The notes below the pieces were generated by a model. It did not search any database. It had not been told where the DNA came from and was given only the letters and a program-made list of their open reading frames with translations. DNA of 47,253 nucleotides from UBA4644 sp900555855. GTDB lineage: Bacteria > Bacillota > Clostridia > Oscillospirales > Butyricicoccaceae. The DNA lies in contig DAWAJD010000014.1 in NCBI GenBank assembly GCA_052289195.1, positions 1 through 47,253 on the forward strand, read 5' to 3'. Made by a program: the position numbers and the translations under genes. Positions 14,320-24,166 of the stretch are shown here, in pieces. Every line of letters starts with the position of its first letter. Position 1 is the stretch's first letter.

Positions 14320-15561
14320 ATGGAACTTCGCGGAGCCTGTATTTTCGGTCAGTCCGGCGGCCCGACCTCGGTCATCAACGCCAGCGCTTACGGCGTTTTT
14401 ACCGCCGCTCTGGAGAGCGGCTGCATCACCCGCGTCCTGGGCGCAGCCCATGGCGTCAAGGGCATTTTGAACGACCGGCTCTATGATATCGGTCTGGAGG
14501 ATCCCCGGGAGCTGGCCCTGCTCCGAAGCACGCCCTCCTCTGCGCTGGGCTCCTGCCGCTACAAGCTGAAGGATGCGGCTGTGGACGATACCGATTACAA
14601 GCGTATTCTGGAGATCTTCCAAAAATACGATGTGCGCTATTTCTTCTACAACGGCGGCAACGATTCCATGGACACCTGCAACAAGATCTCCAAATATATG
14701 CAGCAGGTGGGCTACGACTGCCGGGTGATCGGCGTTCCCAAGACCATCGACAACGATCTGGCCGGCACAGACCACTGCCCCGGCTTCGGCTCCGCCGCAA
14801 AATACATCGCCACCTCCTGCATGGAGATCGCCCAGGATGCCCGGGTCTATGACACCGGGGCCGTCACCATTCTGGAATGTATGGGCCGCAACGCCGGCTG
14901 GCTCACCGCCGCCGCTTCGCTGGCTTCCATGCGGGATCAGGGGCCGGATCTGATCTATCTGCCGGAGGTGGACTTTGACCTGGAGCGCTTCTTCGGGGAT
15001 GTGCGCCGGGTCTGGAACGAGAAGCACAATTGCTTCATCGCCGTCTCCGAGGGCATCCACGACAGCGAAGGCACCTTTATCAACGAATATGCCGCCAAGG
15101 ACATCGGCACCGACGCCTTCGGCCACAAGCAGATGGGCGGGGCGGCGGCCTATCTGGCGGCGCAGGTAAAGGAGCGCATGGGCGTCAAGACCCGGGCCAT
15201 CGAGCTTTCTCTGCTGCAGCGGTGCGGCGCGCATCTGGCCTCCCGGACGGATGTGGAGGAGGCCGTCTGGCTGGGTCGGGAGGCCGTCCTTGCCGCCGTC
15301 CGCGGCGAGACGGACAAGATGGTGGCGCTGGAGCGGGATCCCAACGCGGCGCACTATACGCCCCGGATCGTGCTTACCGACCTGACCGTCACCGCCAACG
15401 CGGAGCATGTGTTCCCGCTGGAATGGATCACGGAGGACGGCGCAGGCATCCGGCCTGAATTTGCCCGCTATGCCCTCCCGCTAATCGCCGGCCAGCCGGA
15501 TTACTGCTGGGAAGAGGGCCTGCCCCGCTTTGCCCGGCTGAAAAAGATCCTGGCGGAATAA
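14320..15561 (+). CDS. pfp: pyrophosphate-dependent 6-phosphofructokinase
   Basis: Phosphorylates fructose-6-phosphate using pyrophosphate rather than ATP, so glycolysis can run more cheaply and in reverse. 413 residues. The phosphate-donor loop reads NGGNDSMD, with Asp115 where ATP enzymes have Gly, and the substrate loop is PKTIDNDL with Lys141; both mark PPi use. Other motifs: GQSGGPTSVINAS, ECMGRNAGWLTAA and SEGIHD. ATG 14320 is chosen over 14305 because GGAGG ends 7 bases before it. Divergent from aldolase. Donor use is inferred from the two residues and should hold. Confidence 0.93.
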   Translation: MELRGACIFGQSGGPTSVINASAYGVFTAALESGCITRVLGAAHGVKGILNDRLYDIGLEDPRELALLRSTPSSALGSCRYKLKDAAVDDTDYKRILEIFQKYDVRYFFYNGGNDSMDTCNKISKYMQQVGYDCRVIGVPKTIDNDLAGTDHCPGFGSAAKYIATSCMEIAQDARVYDTGAVTILECMGRNAGWLTAAASLASMRDQGPDLIYLPEVDFDLERFFGDVRRVWNEKHNCFIAVSEGIHDSEGTFINEYAAKDIGTDAFGHKQMGGAAAYLAAQVKERMGVKTRAIELSLLQRCGAHLASRTDVEEAVWLGREAVLAAVRGETDKMVALERDPNAAHYTPRIVLTDLTVTANAEHVFPLEWITEDGAGIRPEFARYALPLIAGQPDYCWEEGLPRFARLKKILAE

Positions 15562-15582
15562 TCGATTCGGTCGCCTTGATAC

Positions 15583-15615
15583 AAGCGGCGTGACAGAATA
15601 TCTGTCACGCCGCTT
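15583..15615. terminator. bidirectional terminator between PFK and polC
   Basis: 15-bp perfect stem around a 3-base loop (core GCGGCGTGACAGA), T-run on the plus strand and AA-rich start for the minus strand. The two genes converge on it. Confidence 0.9.
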
Positions 15616-15638
15616 TTTCTGCTCTGTTTTCTTATTTC

Positions 15639-18600
15639 TTAAAACATGGCCGCGAAAAGATCCAGCTGGTTGCTCTCCGGCAGGCTGCCCAACGCGCCGA
15701 TCTCCCGCAGGGACTGGAGCACCGCCGAGCTTGCCTTGCCGCAGCGGATGGAGATATCCTCCTGCGACATAAAGGGCTCCCGCTGCCGTTCGTCGGCAAT
15801 GGACTGGGCCGCCGCCTCGCCCACGCCGTTCAGCGCCATAAAGGGCGGGCGCAGGCCGTCGCCCTCGATGGTAAAGGCCTTCACATCCGACCGGTAGATA
15901 TCCATGGGCAGGAAGCGGAACCCCCGCTTGCAGAACTCATGCATCAGCTCCAGCGTGATCATCTGATCGTCCTCCACCGCCGTGCGCTTGGGGTTGGCCT
16001 TCAGCTCCCGGTATTTTTTGCAGATGGCCCCGTCGCCCTCCAGCGCGGCGCTGCAGTCGAAGGAATCCAGCTTATTGCTGAAATAGACGCAGTAATATTC
16101 CAGCGGATGGTGGACCTTGAACCAGGCGATCCGGTAGGACATCATGGTATAGGCCACCGCGTGGCCGCGGGGGAACATATATTTGATCTTTTTGCAGGAT
16201 TCGATGTACCAGTCGGGCAGCTTATGCTCCCGCATGGTCTCCTCCCATTCCGGCTTCAGGCCCTTGCCCTTTCGGACGGCCTCGGAGATGGTGAAGGAGA
16301 GCTTTTTATCCAGGCCCATGGCGATGAGCTTGGTGGTGATGTCGTCGCGGACGGAGATCACATCGTTGATGGTGGCCAGCCCGGCGTTGATCACATCCTG
16401 GGCATTGTTGCGCCAGACATCCGTTCCGTGGGACAGGCCGGAAATGCGCACCAGACCCTCAAAGGTGGTGGGGTGGGTCTCCATGAGCATGCTCCGGGCG
16501 TTTTTCGTGCCAAACTCCGGGATGCCGGCGGAGCCGGGCTGCTCCAGAATGTCGTCCGTCTCGATGCCCAGCGGCGAAATATCCGTAAAGATCCGCATGG
16601 TCTCCGGGTCGTCCAGCGGGATATCCTGCGGCCCGACGCCGGAAAGATTCTGCAGGTGGCGGATGATGGTGGGAACATCGTGGCCCAGCTCGTCCAGCTT
16701 CAGCAGGTTATCGTGGATGGAGTGGAAGTCGAAATGGGTGGTGATGATATCGGAATCGGGGTCGTCTGCCGGATGCTGCACCGGGGTGAACTCATAGATG
16801 GTGCGGTCGTTGGGGACGATGATCAGTCCGCCCGGGTGCTGGCCGGTGGTGCGCTTAACGCCGGTGCAGCCGGAGACCAGATGGTTGATCTCCGCGTTGT
16901 TGACCACCCTTCCCCGCTCCTCCAGAAACTTTTTGACGAAGCCATAGGCCGTCTTGTCCTTGATGGTGCCGATGGTGCCGGCCTTAAAGACCTTGTCGCT
17001 GCCGAAAAGCTCCACGGTATACCGATGGATCTGCCCCTGACATTCGCCGGAGAAGTTCAGGTCGATATCCGGCGTTTTGTCGGCGTTGAAGCCCAAAAAG
17101 GTGGCAAAGGGGATGTTGAAGCCGTCCTTGATCATCTTCGTGCCGCATTTGGGGCAGTCCAGATCGGGCATATCCACGCCGGTCTGATAGATGGGGTCGT
17201 TGTCCCAGACGGAATGGCGGCACCGGGGGCAGCGGTAATGGGGCTTCAGGGCGTTGACCTCCGTGATGCCGCTGAGATAGGCCACGAAGGAGGAGCCAAC
17301 CGAGCCTCGGGAGCCCACCAGATAGCCCATCTCGTTGGACTTGGCCACCAGCTTCTGGGCGATCATATACATCACATCAAAGCCATGCTCCACGATGGGG
17401 ATCAGCTCCGCATTGATGCGCTCGGTGATGATATCCGGCAGCGCGCCGTCCTCCTCATAGAGCGCTCTTGCCTTAGCCCAGCACATCTCCTGCAGGTCCT
17501 CGGCGCTGTGTTCGATGGAGGGCGGATAGCTGCCCTGCAGCACCGGCTCGATATCCTCGCACTGATCGGCGATGGCGTTGGGGTTTTTCACCACGACCTC
17601 ATAGGCCCGCTCCGCGCCCAGATAGGAAAACTCCCGGAGCATCTCATCGGTGCTCTTGAAATACAGCGGCGCCGGCTCCTCCGTCTCCTTAAAGCCCATG
17701 CCCGCCTGCAGGATCTCCCGGTAGATGCCGTCCTCCGGCTCCAGAAAATGCACATCGCCCGTGGCGCACACCGGCTTGTGCAGGGCGTCGCCCAGCCGCA
17801 GCACCGTGCGGTTGAACTCCCGCAGCTGCTCCTCGTCCCGGGCCTGCTCCTTGTCGATGAGAAAATGATTGTTGGCCAGCGGCTGGATCTCCAGAAAATC
17901 GAAGAAGGAGGCCAACCGCATCAGCTCGCCCCAGGGCCGGCCGTCCACAATGGCGGAAAACAGCTCGCCCATGACGCAGGCAGAGCCGCAGATCAGGTTT
18001 TCCCGGCTCTTCTGCAGCTCAGACATGGGGATAATGGGCTTTTTATTGAAATATTTCAGGTGCGCGTCGGAGATCAACTTGTAAAGCGCGATAAGACCCG
18101 GCCGGTTTTTCACCAGAATGATCAGATGGAAGGAGCGCTGCTTGCCCGGGCCCTTGCCCGTCCGCAGCTCCCGCAGGATCCCATTGATGTCCTCCACCCG
18201 CTGCGCGCCCTTTTGCTGCAGCATGGGGATGAAGCGCAGAAAGATCTCCGCCAGCACCCGGGCGTCGTCTGAAGCCCGGTGATGGTCAAATTTCAGCTCC
18301 ATGGCGTCGGCGATGATGTTCAGCTTGTGCTTTTGCAGCTGGGGCATCAGCGCCCGGGCGATCTCCACCGTGTCGATGGAGCATTTGGGGCATTCCAGCC
18401 CCTGCCGCTCACAGGCCGCCGCCAGAAAGGCCATATCAAAGGGGGCGTTGTGGGCGCAGAGGGGCCGCCCGCCGCAGAAGGCCAAAAACTCCGGCAGCGC
18501 CGTCTCGATGGGCGGCGCCTGGGCCACCGCAGCATCGCTGATGCCGGTGAGCTGCGTGATCTTATAAGGGATGGCCTCCCGGGGCTTCACATAGGTATGA

Positions 18601-20030
18601 TAGCTCTCCCGGATCTCTCCGCCGGAGACCAGATAGGCCGCGATCTCAATGATCTCGCAGCTGGCGGCGCTGAGGCCGGTGGTCTCTGTATCAAAAACAA
18701 CGATCTCATCGGTCAGTGCGGCATCGCTCTCTCCGCGGACGGCTCTGCCCCGCTCCAGATCGTCCACACAATAGGCCTCGATGCCGTAAAGCACCTTGAT
18801 GTCCACGCCGGACTTTTTCAGCTTGGCCTGGGCGTTCATGGCCTCCGGAAAGGCCTGCACCACGCCATGATCGGTGATGGCCATAGCCTTATGGCCCATA
18901 GAGGCCGCCAGCTTCAGGGCCTTGCCCGGGTCGCAGAGGGCATCCATGCTGGACATGGTGGTGTGCAGATGCAGTTCCACCCGCTTCTCCTTGGCGGTAT
19001 CCTGCCGCACGGGCTTTTTCCGCTTCAGAATGGCGGAGAAGTTCAGCACCAGATCCTTATCATACTGGGAATAATGCACCAGTCCCTGAGCCAATATGTA
19101 AGCGCCGGGCTTGATGCTGCCCTCCAGCTCCGCCGCTTCCTCGTCGGCAAGCACCTTGGAGGCTCGGATGGAGCCGGTGCCGTCGCTGAACTCAAACATG
19201 ACCACGGTCTTGCCCCGGCCGTTGAGCTTTTTGAACTCCACCATGAAGATCTCGCCCTGAACGGCCACCTTGCCGGAGTCCATATTGATATCCGCCAGCT
19301 TGACCAGCTCCCGGGGGAAGGGCTTGCCGTAGAGGATCTCGTCCTGCTCGTTGGGGCGGAACATGGGGGCGTTGGGATCCCGCCTTGGCCGGAAGCTCCG
19401 ATCCCGCCGGGGCTGCTGCGCCGGCTCCGGCGCAGGTCTGGGCGCGCTGCGGGGCGGTGGAAGCTCCCGGCTCATCTGGGCCATGGTCTCCGCTCGCCGG
19501 CGCTCAAAGCTCGTTTCCTGCTCCGGCGGGCCCTCAAGCTGCAGCTTCACCGCCCGGCCCAGCAGCAGCTCCGCCTCCTGGCAGAGCACCGTCTGCAGCT
19601 GCTCCAGCCGGGTCAGGTGCCAGCGGGCCGCCGCCCGCAAAAGGATGCTGTCCTCCTCCATCCAAAGCTCCGCTTCCCGCAGACAGGGCTCCAGCGAGGG
19701 ATGCTTCTGGACGAAGGTCTGCCGCAGGATCTCTGCGATCTGCCGCTGCTCCTCCGTTTTTTCCGCCGGCGGAGCCGGCGGCGCCTTGGGTGGCTCCGGC
19801 TGCGGCTCTGTCTGATGCAGGGCAATGCGCACACCGGGAATTCCATAGGCGCGGCAGACCGCTGCCCGGACCTGCTGCAGCTCCGCTTCTTCATAAGGGC
19901 AGGGGGAAAGCAGCGTCACCGTCAGGCCGTTGCCCTCCGGGCAGACGCCCTCCACCGTCAGGTCCCAAAGGGGTCCCTGCATATCGGGCACCTTTGCAAA
20001 CAGCGCCCGCAGACTGGCATTTTCACTCAT
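15639..20030 (-). CDS. polC: DNA polymerase III alpha subunit, PolC type with proofreading exonuclease
   Basis: Main replicative polymerase of low-GC-lineage bacteria. 1463 residues, usual PolC size. Order: N-terminal domain, a Pro/Arg-rich linker near 190-225, OB fold (VAVQGEIFMVEFKKL), PHP domain (ELHLHTTMSSMDALCDP), the inserted DEDD 3'-5' exonuclease (VVFDTETTGLSAASCEIIE and CAHNAPFDMAFL), a zinc site (CPRC... CPKCGTKM), and the polymerase active site with PDIDLNFSG and the GSRGSVGSSFVAYL palm motif. The ATG overlaps the ispG stop (ATGA), so it is the last gene of the lipid/isoprenoid operon. The linker is a little long, otherwise nothing odd. Confidence 0.98.
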   Translation of the reverse strand: MSENASLRALFAKVPDMQGPLWDLTVEGVCPEGNGLTVTLLSPCPYEEAELQQVRAAVCRAYGIPGVRIALHQTEPQPEPPKAPPAPPAEKTEEQRQIAEILRQTFVQKHPSLEPCLREAELWMEEDSILLRAAARWHLTRLEQLQTVLCQEAELLLGRAVKLQLEGPPEQETSFERRRAETMAQMSRELPPPRSAPRPAPEPAQQPRRDRSFRPRRDPNAPMFRPNEQDEILYGKPFPRELVKLADINMDSGKVAVQGEIFMVEFKKLNGRGKTVVMFEFSDGTGSIRASKVLADEEAAELEGSIKPGAYILAQGLVHYSQYDKDLVLNFSAILKRKKPVRQDTAKEKRVELHLHTTMSSMDALCDPGKALKLAASMGHKAMAITDHGVVQAFPEAMNAQAKLKKSGVDIKVLYGIEAYCVDDLERGRAVRGESDAALTDEIVVFDTETTGLSAASCEIIEIAAYLVSGGEIRESYHTYVKPREAIPYKITQLTGISDAAVAQAPPIETALPEFLAFCGGRPLCAHNAPFDMAFLAAACERQGLECPKCSIDTVEIARALMPQLQKHKLNIIADAMELKFDHHRASDDARVLAEIFLRFIPMLQQKGAQRVEDINGILRELRTGKGPGKQRSFHLIILVKNRPGLIALYKLISDAHLKYFNKKPIIPMSELQKSRENLICGSACVMGELFSAIVDGRPWGELMRLASFFDFLEIQPLANNHFLIDKEQARDEEQLREFNRTVLRLGDALHKPVCATGDVHFLEPEDGIYREILQAGMGFKETEEPAPLYFKSTDEMLREFSYLGAERAYEVVVKNPNAIADQCEDIEPVLQGSYPPSIEHSAEDLQEMCWAKARALYEEDGALPDIITERINAELIPIVEHGFDVMYMIAQKLVAKSNEMGYLVGSRGSVGSSFVAYLSGITEVNALKPHYRCPRCRHSVWDNDPIYQTGVDMPDLDCPKCGTKMIKDGFNIPFATFLGFNADKTPDIDLNFSGECQGQIHRYTVELFGSDKVFKAGTIGTIKDKTAYGFVKKFLEERGRVVNNAEINHLVSGCTGVKRTTGQHPGGLIIVPNDRTIYEFTPVQHPADDPDSDIITTHFDFHSIHDNLLKLDELGHDVPTIIRHLQNLSGVGPQDIPLDDPETMRIFTDISPLGIETDDILEQPGSAGIPEFGTKNARSMLMETHPTTFEGLVRISGLSHGTDVWRNNAQDVINAGLATINDVISVRDDITTKLIAMGLDKKLSFTISEAVRKGKGLKPEWEETMREHKLPDWYIESCKKIKYMFPRGHAVAYTMMSYRIAWFKVHHPLEYYCVYFSNKLDSFDCSAALEGDGAICKKYRELKANPKRTAVEDDQMITLELMHEFCKRGFRFLPMDIYRSDVKAFTIEGDGLRPPFMALNGVGEAAAQSIADERQREPFMSQEDISIRCGKASSAVLQSLREIGALGSLPESNQLDLFAAMF

Positions 20031-21082
20031 AGCTTTTCCCCCGTCATCGCCTCAATCTCCTGCAAAAGCCGAGGCAGAAGCTGCTCCTCCGGCACCTTGC
20101 AGATCACCTGGCCCTTTTTCAGGATAACGCCCTCGCCCTTCCCGCCGGCGATGCCGATGTCTGCCTCCCGGGCCTCGCCGGGCCCATTGACCACGCAGCC
20201 CATCACCGCCACGGTGAGCCTGGCCTGCAGCCCCTCCAGCCGTTTTTCTACCTGCTCCGCCAGCGCGATCAGATCGATCTCCGTGCGGCCGCAGGTGGGG
20301 CAGGAGACGATCCTTGCGCCACGGGTATGCAGATCCAGCGCCTTGAGGATCTTCCTTGCGGCATAGACCTCCCGCACCGGATCCGCCGTCAGCGAGACCC
20401 GCAGGGTATCGCCGATCCCGTCGCACAAAAGCGCGCCGAAGGCCGCCGCCGAGCGCAGCGTCCCATAGTCTTCATTTCCCGCTTCGGTCACGCCCAGATG
20501 CAGCGGGTATTCGCACCGCTCCGCCATCTGCCGGTAGGCCCGGATGGTGGAAAACACATCGGACATCTTCAGAGAAACGCAGATATCGGTAAAGCCGCAT
20601 TCCTCCAGCTGGGCGATGTTGCGCAGCGCGCACTGACAGAGGCCCTCCGGCGTTACGCCATAGGTCTCCCGCAGGTCCCGATCCATGCTGCCGCCGTTGA
20701 CTCCGACCCGGATGGGGATCTTCCTTTTCCGGCAGGCGTCGGCCACGGCGCGGATCTTATCCCGGTCGCCGATGTTGCCCGGATTGATGCGCACCTTATC
20801 CACGCCGTTCCGAACGGCCTCCAGCGCCAGGCGGTAGTCAAAATGAATGTCTGCCACCAGCGGGAGCTCCACCGCCCGGCGGATGGGGCCGATGGCCCGG
20901 GCCGCTTCCAGATCCGGCACCGCCAGCCGCACGATCTGGCAGCCCGCCTGCTGTAGGGCGCGGATCTGGGCCACGGTGGCCGGGATATCCTGGGTCTTGG
21001 TGTTGCACATGGACTGGATCACCAGCGGCGCGCCGCCGCCCAGAGGGATCCCGCCCACCATGATCTGTCTTTTACTTCCCAT
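20027..21082 (-). CDS. ispG: 4-hydroxy-3-methylbut-2-enyl diphosphate synthase (IspG/GcpE)
   Basis: Iron-sulfur enzyme of the non-mevalonate isoprenoid route, turning cyclodiphosphate into HMBPP. 351 residues. TIM-barrel part: PLVIQSMCNTKTQD, VADIHFDYRLAL, RINPGNIGD, RVGVNGGSMD. The [4Fe-4S] half has CPTCGRTEIDL and MGCVVNGPGEA. It shares four bases with polC and lies 12 bases after rseP. With dxr in the same operon it gives two steps of the pathway in one transcript. Confidence 0.97.
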   Translation of the reverse strand: MGSKRQIMVGGIPLGGGAPLVIQSMCNTKTQDIPATVAQIRALQQAGCQIVRLAVPDLEAARAIGPIRRAVELPLVADIHFDYRLALEAVRNGVDKVRINPGNIGDRDKIRAVADACRKRKIPIRVGVNGGSMDRDLRETYGVTPEGLCQCALRNIAQLEECGFTDICVSLKMSDVFSTIRAYRQMAERCEYPLHLGVTEAGNEDYGTLRSAAAFGALLCDGIGDTLRVSLTADPVREVYAARKILKALDLHTRGARIVSCPTCGRTEIDLIALAEQVEKRLEGLQARLTVAVMGCVVNGPGEAREADIGIAGGKGEGVILKKGQVICKVPEEQLLPRLLQEIEAMTGEKL

Positions 21083-21094
21083 TCTCTTTGCCCC

Positions 21095-22183
21095 TTACCT
21101 TCCGATGAGCCGGGCGATATCCTGATAGGTAACGAACAGGAACAGGCCCAGAAGCAGCGCCATGCCGATCAGCGACGCCGTTCCCTCATATTTAGGATCC
21201 AACTTCTTGCCCCGGATCAGCTCGATCAGCAAAAACAGCAGCTTGCCGCCGTCCAACGCAGGAATGGGCAGCAGATTGACAAAGGCCAGATTGATGCTGA
21301 TATAGGCCACAAAGCTCCACATGGAGCGCATGGAGGTCTTGGCCAGCGCCCCCATCTCCCCTGCGATGCCAACGGTGCCCATCATGTCGGAGGCGCCCAC
21401 CTGCCCCGTGACCAGCATCTTCAGCCCCACCACGGCCGACTGCAGGTAGGTCATGGCATTTTTGCAGGCATAGCCCGCCTTCTGGAAAAGGTTCATCTGC
21501 ACCGCCTGCAGCTCAAAGCCATAAAGATAAGCGCCGCTCTTCTCATCCAAAACGGTCTTTTTCATTTCAAAATCCTGCAGACGGACCGTTTTTCCATCCC
21601 GCTTCAGGGTGATATCATAGCGCTGGTCATTGTCATAGACCATGGCCATATTAAAATCTGCTATGGTATAAATATGGAAATCATTGACCCGGACAATACG
21701 GTCGCCCTCCTGGAAGCCCCGGCCGTCGGCGCTATCTGCCGCAGCATAGGGAAAGCCCTCCAGAAAGTTCGCCATCACCGGGGTTGTATGGCTCTTTACC
21801 GGCAGCATCAGCAAGAGAATAATGACCAGGCCGGTAAGAAAGTTCATCAGTGCGCCGGCGGCGCACACCAAAAACCGCCGGGGCAGGCTGGCTTCCGCAA
21901 AGCTGCCCTCCGCAGGGGCGGTTTCACTGTCGGTGGCGCCCTTCTGGCCCACCAGCAGCGCCTCCTCGTCAGCATCCTCCCCCTGCATCATCACAGCGCC
22001 GCCCAAAGGCAGCAGCCGCAGGGCATAGACCGTCCCCTTATATTCCTTTTTCAGGATGGCGGGGCCGAAGCCGATGGTGAACTGCAGCACATGGATGCCC
22101 GAGAGCTTTGCCACGACAAAATGACCCAGCTCATGAACAAAAACCAGCAATCCGAATACAACGATGGCAATCAAGTAGCTCAT
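21095..22183 (-). CDS. rseP: site-2 intramembrane zinc protease (RseP/RasP family)
   Basis: Cuts transmembrane anchors such as anti-sigma factors and leftover signal peptides. 362 residues. Active-site HELGH (17-21) in TM1, a PDZ domain near 150-220 (GRGFQEGDRIVRVNDFHI), and the second metal motif NLLPIPALDGGKLLF. About four membrane segments. Placed between ispG and dxr as in most Firmicutes. An insert of about 30 polar residues (68-100, GEDADEEALLVGQKG and on) follows the first TM pair. Confidence 0.95.
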   Translation of the reverse strand: MSYLIAIVVFGLLVFVHELGHFVVAKLSGIHVLQFTIGFGPAILKKEYKGTVYALRLLPLGGAVMMQGEDADEEALLVGQKGATDSETAPAEGSFAEASLPRRFLVCAAGALMNFLTGLVIILLLMLPVKSHTTPVMANFLEGFPYAAADSADGRGFQEGDRIVRVNDFHIYTIADFNMAMVYDNDQRYDITLKRDGKTVRLQDFEMKKTVLDEKSGAYLYGFELQAVQMNLFQKAGYACKNAMTYLQSAVVGLKMLVTGQVGASDMMGTVGIAGEMGALAKTSMRSMWSFVAYISINLAFVNLLPIPALDGGKLLFLLIELIRGKKLDPKYEGTASLIGMALLLGLFLFVTYQDIARLIGR

Positions 22184-22195
22184 AAAAACCGCCTT

Positions 22196-23338
22196 TTACT
22201 GTTTTGCCGCGGCCGCCCTTGCCAGGCGGTCTGTCTCGTAAATGTCCTCCAAAGAGGGCTCCTGCACAAAAGGCGTCTGCCGGGCCGCCCGCTCCACCCG
22301 GCGATAGATCTCCCCGAAGGGGATCTCCTCCCGGAGAAAGGCCGCCACAGCCGCCTCGTTGGCGCCATTGATGGCAGCGCCCAGATTGCCGCCCCGCTCC
22401 ATGGCCTCCCGGCACAGGGCCATGGCAGGAAAGGCGGCTTCGTCCGGCAGATCAAAGCTCAGCTTCCCCGCAGCCGCCAGATCCAGCCGCTTCCGGCAGG
22501 AGGGCAGCCGCTGGGGATAGTCCACCGCATATTGGATGGGCAGACGCATATCCGGCGGCGAGAGCTGAGCCAGCGTGCTGCCGTCCCGAAACTCCACCAG
22601 CGAATGGACGATGCTCTCCCGGTGGACCAGCACCTGGATCTGCTCCGGCCGCACATGAAACAGGTGCAGCGCCTCGATCATCTCAAAGCCCTTGTTCATC
22701 ATGGTGGCAGAATCCACCGTGATCTTGGCGCCCATGCTCCAGCTGGGGTGCTTCAGCGCCTGGGCCGGTGTCATATGCTCCATTTCCTCTGCCGTTTTTC
22801 CGAAAAAAGGCCCGCCGGAGGCCGTCAGCAGGATCCGCTCCACTTCCTCCGGTGCGCTGCTCTGCAGACACTGAAAAATAGCGCTGTGCTCCGAATCCAC
22901 AGGAAGGATCTCCACGCCGTTTTCCCTTGCCAGCCGGTTCACCAGCGTCCCGGCGCACACCAGCGATTCCTTGTTTGCCAGCGCCAGCGTTTTTTTCGCC
23001 CGGATGGCCGCCACCGTGGGCGCCAGCCCGGCAATGCCCACCACGGCGTTCAGCGTCAGCTCCGCTTCCTCCGCTCCGGCGCAGGCGCAGACGCCCTCCC
23101 GGCCGGAAAGGATCTTCGTCTCCGACCGGCCCTTTAGTCGCCGCCGCAAAGTCTCCGCCAGGTCCTCCTTGCCCACGGCCGCCAGTCTGGGCCTGTGCCG
23201 CAGGATCTGCTGCTCCAGCAGATCAATGCTGCTGCCGGCAGCCAGCGCCGTTACTTCATAGCCCCGCTCCAGCGCCACCTCCAGCGTCTGCACGCCGATG
23301 GAGCCGGTAGAGCCGATCACCGCGATCCGCTTCATCAT
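22196..23338 (-). CDS. dxr: 1-deoxy-D-xylulose-5-phosphate reductoisomerase
   Basis: First committed step of the non-mevalonate isoprenoid pathway, NADPH-dependent. 380 residues. NADPH loop IAVIGSTGSIGVQTLEV at the N-terminus; ANKESLVCAG; metal and substrate motifs LPVDSEHSAIFQCL and LTASGGPFF; HPSWSMGAKITVDSATMMNKGFE catalytic loop (read in two blocks). Two ATG codons lie in tandem at 23338 and 23335; either could start. Three bases separate it from cdsA. Confidence 0.97.
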   Translation of the reverse strand: MMKRIAVIGSTGSIGVQTLEVALERGYEVTALAAGSSIDLLEQQILRHRPRLAAVGKEDLAETLRRRLKGRSETKILSGREGVCACAGAEEAELTLNAVVGIAGLAPTVAAIRAKKTLALANKESLVCAGTLVNRLARENGVEILPVDSEHSAIFQCLQSSAPEEVERILLTASGGPFFGKTAEEMEHMTPAQALKHPSWSMGAKITVDSATMMNKGFEMIEALHLFHVRPEQIQVLVHRESIVHSLVEFRDGSTLAQLSPPDMRLPIQYAVDYPQRLPSCRKRLDLAAAGKLSFDLPDEAAFPAMALCREAMERGGNLGAAINGANEAAVAAFLREEIPFGEIYRRVERAARQTPFVQEPSLEDIYETDRLARAAAAKQ

Positions 23339-23341
23339 AGT

Positions 23342-24163
23342 TTATCCGCCGATCCGCGGAAGTATGTGCTGATAAAGCAGCTCAAACAGCGGCGCCGCAA
23401 AGGTGATGCTGTCGAACCGGTCCCAGACGCCGCCGTGGCCCGGGAAGATCTTTCCATAATCCTTGATGCCCGCGCCCCGCTTGATAACAGAAAGGCTCAG
23501 ATCGCCCAGCTGGCCCATAGAGGAGCCTACTGCGCCGAACAGGATGGCCGGCAGCAGGCCCATCTCCACGCCAAACCGCTGCCGCAGGATCACGACATAC
23601 AAAATGCACACCAGAACGGCGAAGATCAGCCCGCCCAGCGAGCCCTCCACCGTCTTCTTTGGGCTCACATAGGGCGCCAGCTTATGCTTGCCCATGGCCC
23701 GGCCCACAAACATGGCCGCGCTGTCGCAGACCCAAACGGTGACCCAGGGCATCAGCACCAGCAGCGCGCCGTTTTCCCCGTTGCGGATGCGCAGCACGGA
23801 GGAAAACATCAGCGGCAGGATCAGCGCCGCAAGCATGCCCTTGCCCAGCATATCGTAGGTGATGGTCTTGTGGTCAAACACGGCACAGGCCAGCGCCGCC
23901 ATGGCATACAGGGTCGCCACAAGCAGAAAGCCGAAAAGGCCCTTCTCCACATGGGAGGTCACCAGCGGAACGCAGAAGGCCGCGGCGCAGGAAAGATACA
24001 AAAACAGGTGCTTGGGGACGGAATGGGTGGCGTAAAGCAGCTCCCAGACGCCCACCGCGCAGAAAAAGCCCCAGAACAGGGTCAGCCAGATCGTGTCCAG
24101 CACAAACAGCAGGGGGATAAACAGGCCGATGGCTACCACGGCTGTGATCACACGCGTCTTCAT
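23342..24163 (-). CDS. cdsA: phosphatidate cytidylyltransferase
   Basis: Makes CDP-diacylglycerol from CTP and phosphatidic acid in the membrane. 273 residues with about eight membrane helices. The C-terminal CDS signature is present: SMGQLGDLSLSVIKRGAGIKDYGK then FPGHGGVWDRFDSI. Directly follows uppS by three bases. The order uppS-cdsA-dxr-rseP is the usual one. Confidence 0.96.
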   Translation of the reverse strand: MKTRVITAVVAIGLFIPLLFVLDTIWLTLFWGFFCAVGVWELLYATHSVPKHLFLYLSCAAAFCVPLVTSHVEKGLFGFLLVATLYAMAALACAVFDHKTITYDMLGKGMLAALILPLMFSSVLRIRNGENGALLVLMPWVTVWVCDSAAMFVGRAMGKHKLAPYVSPKKTVEGSLGGLIFAVLVCILYVVILRQRFGVEMGLLPAILFGAVGSSMGQLGDLSLSVIKRGAGIKDYGKIFPGHGGVWDRFDSITFAAPLFELLYQHILPRIGG

Positions 24164-24166
24164 GGT

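Noticed and set aside
9766..15615. The GCGGCGTG / CACGCCGC stems at 9766 and 15583 as a dispersed repeat family
   Set aside because: Only two copies were seen, both are ordinary intrinsic terminators with T-runs, and their loops and flanks differ.
15939..20366. Two very long plus-strand open frames (777 and 695 codons)
   Set aside because: Antisense shadows of polC and the end of ispG, with low-complexity His/Gln/Gly-rich translations.
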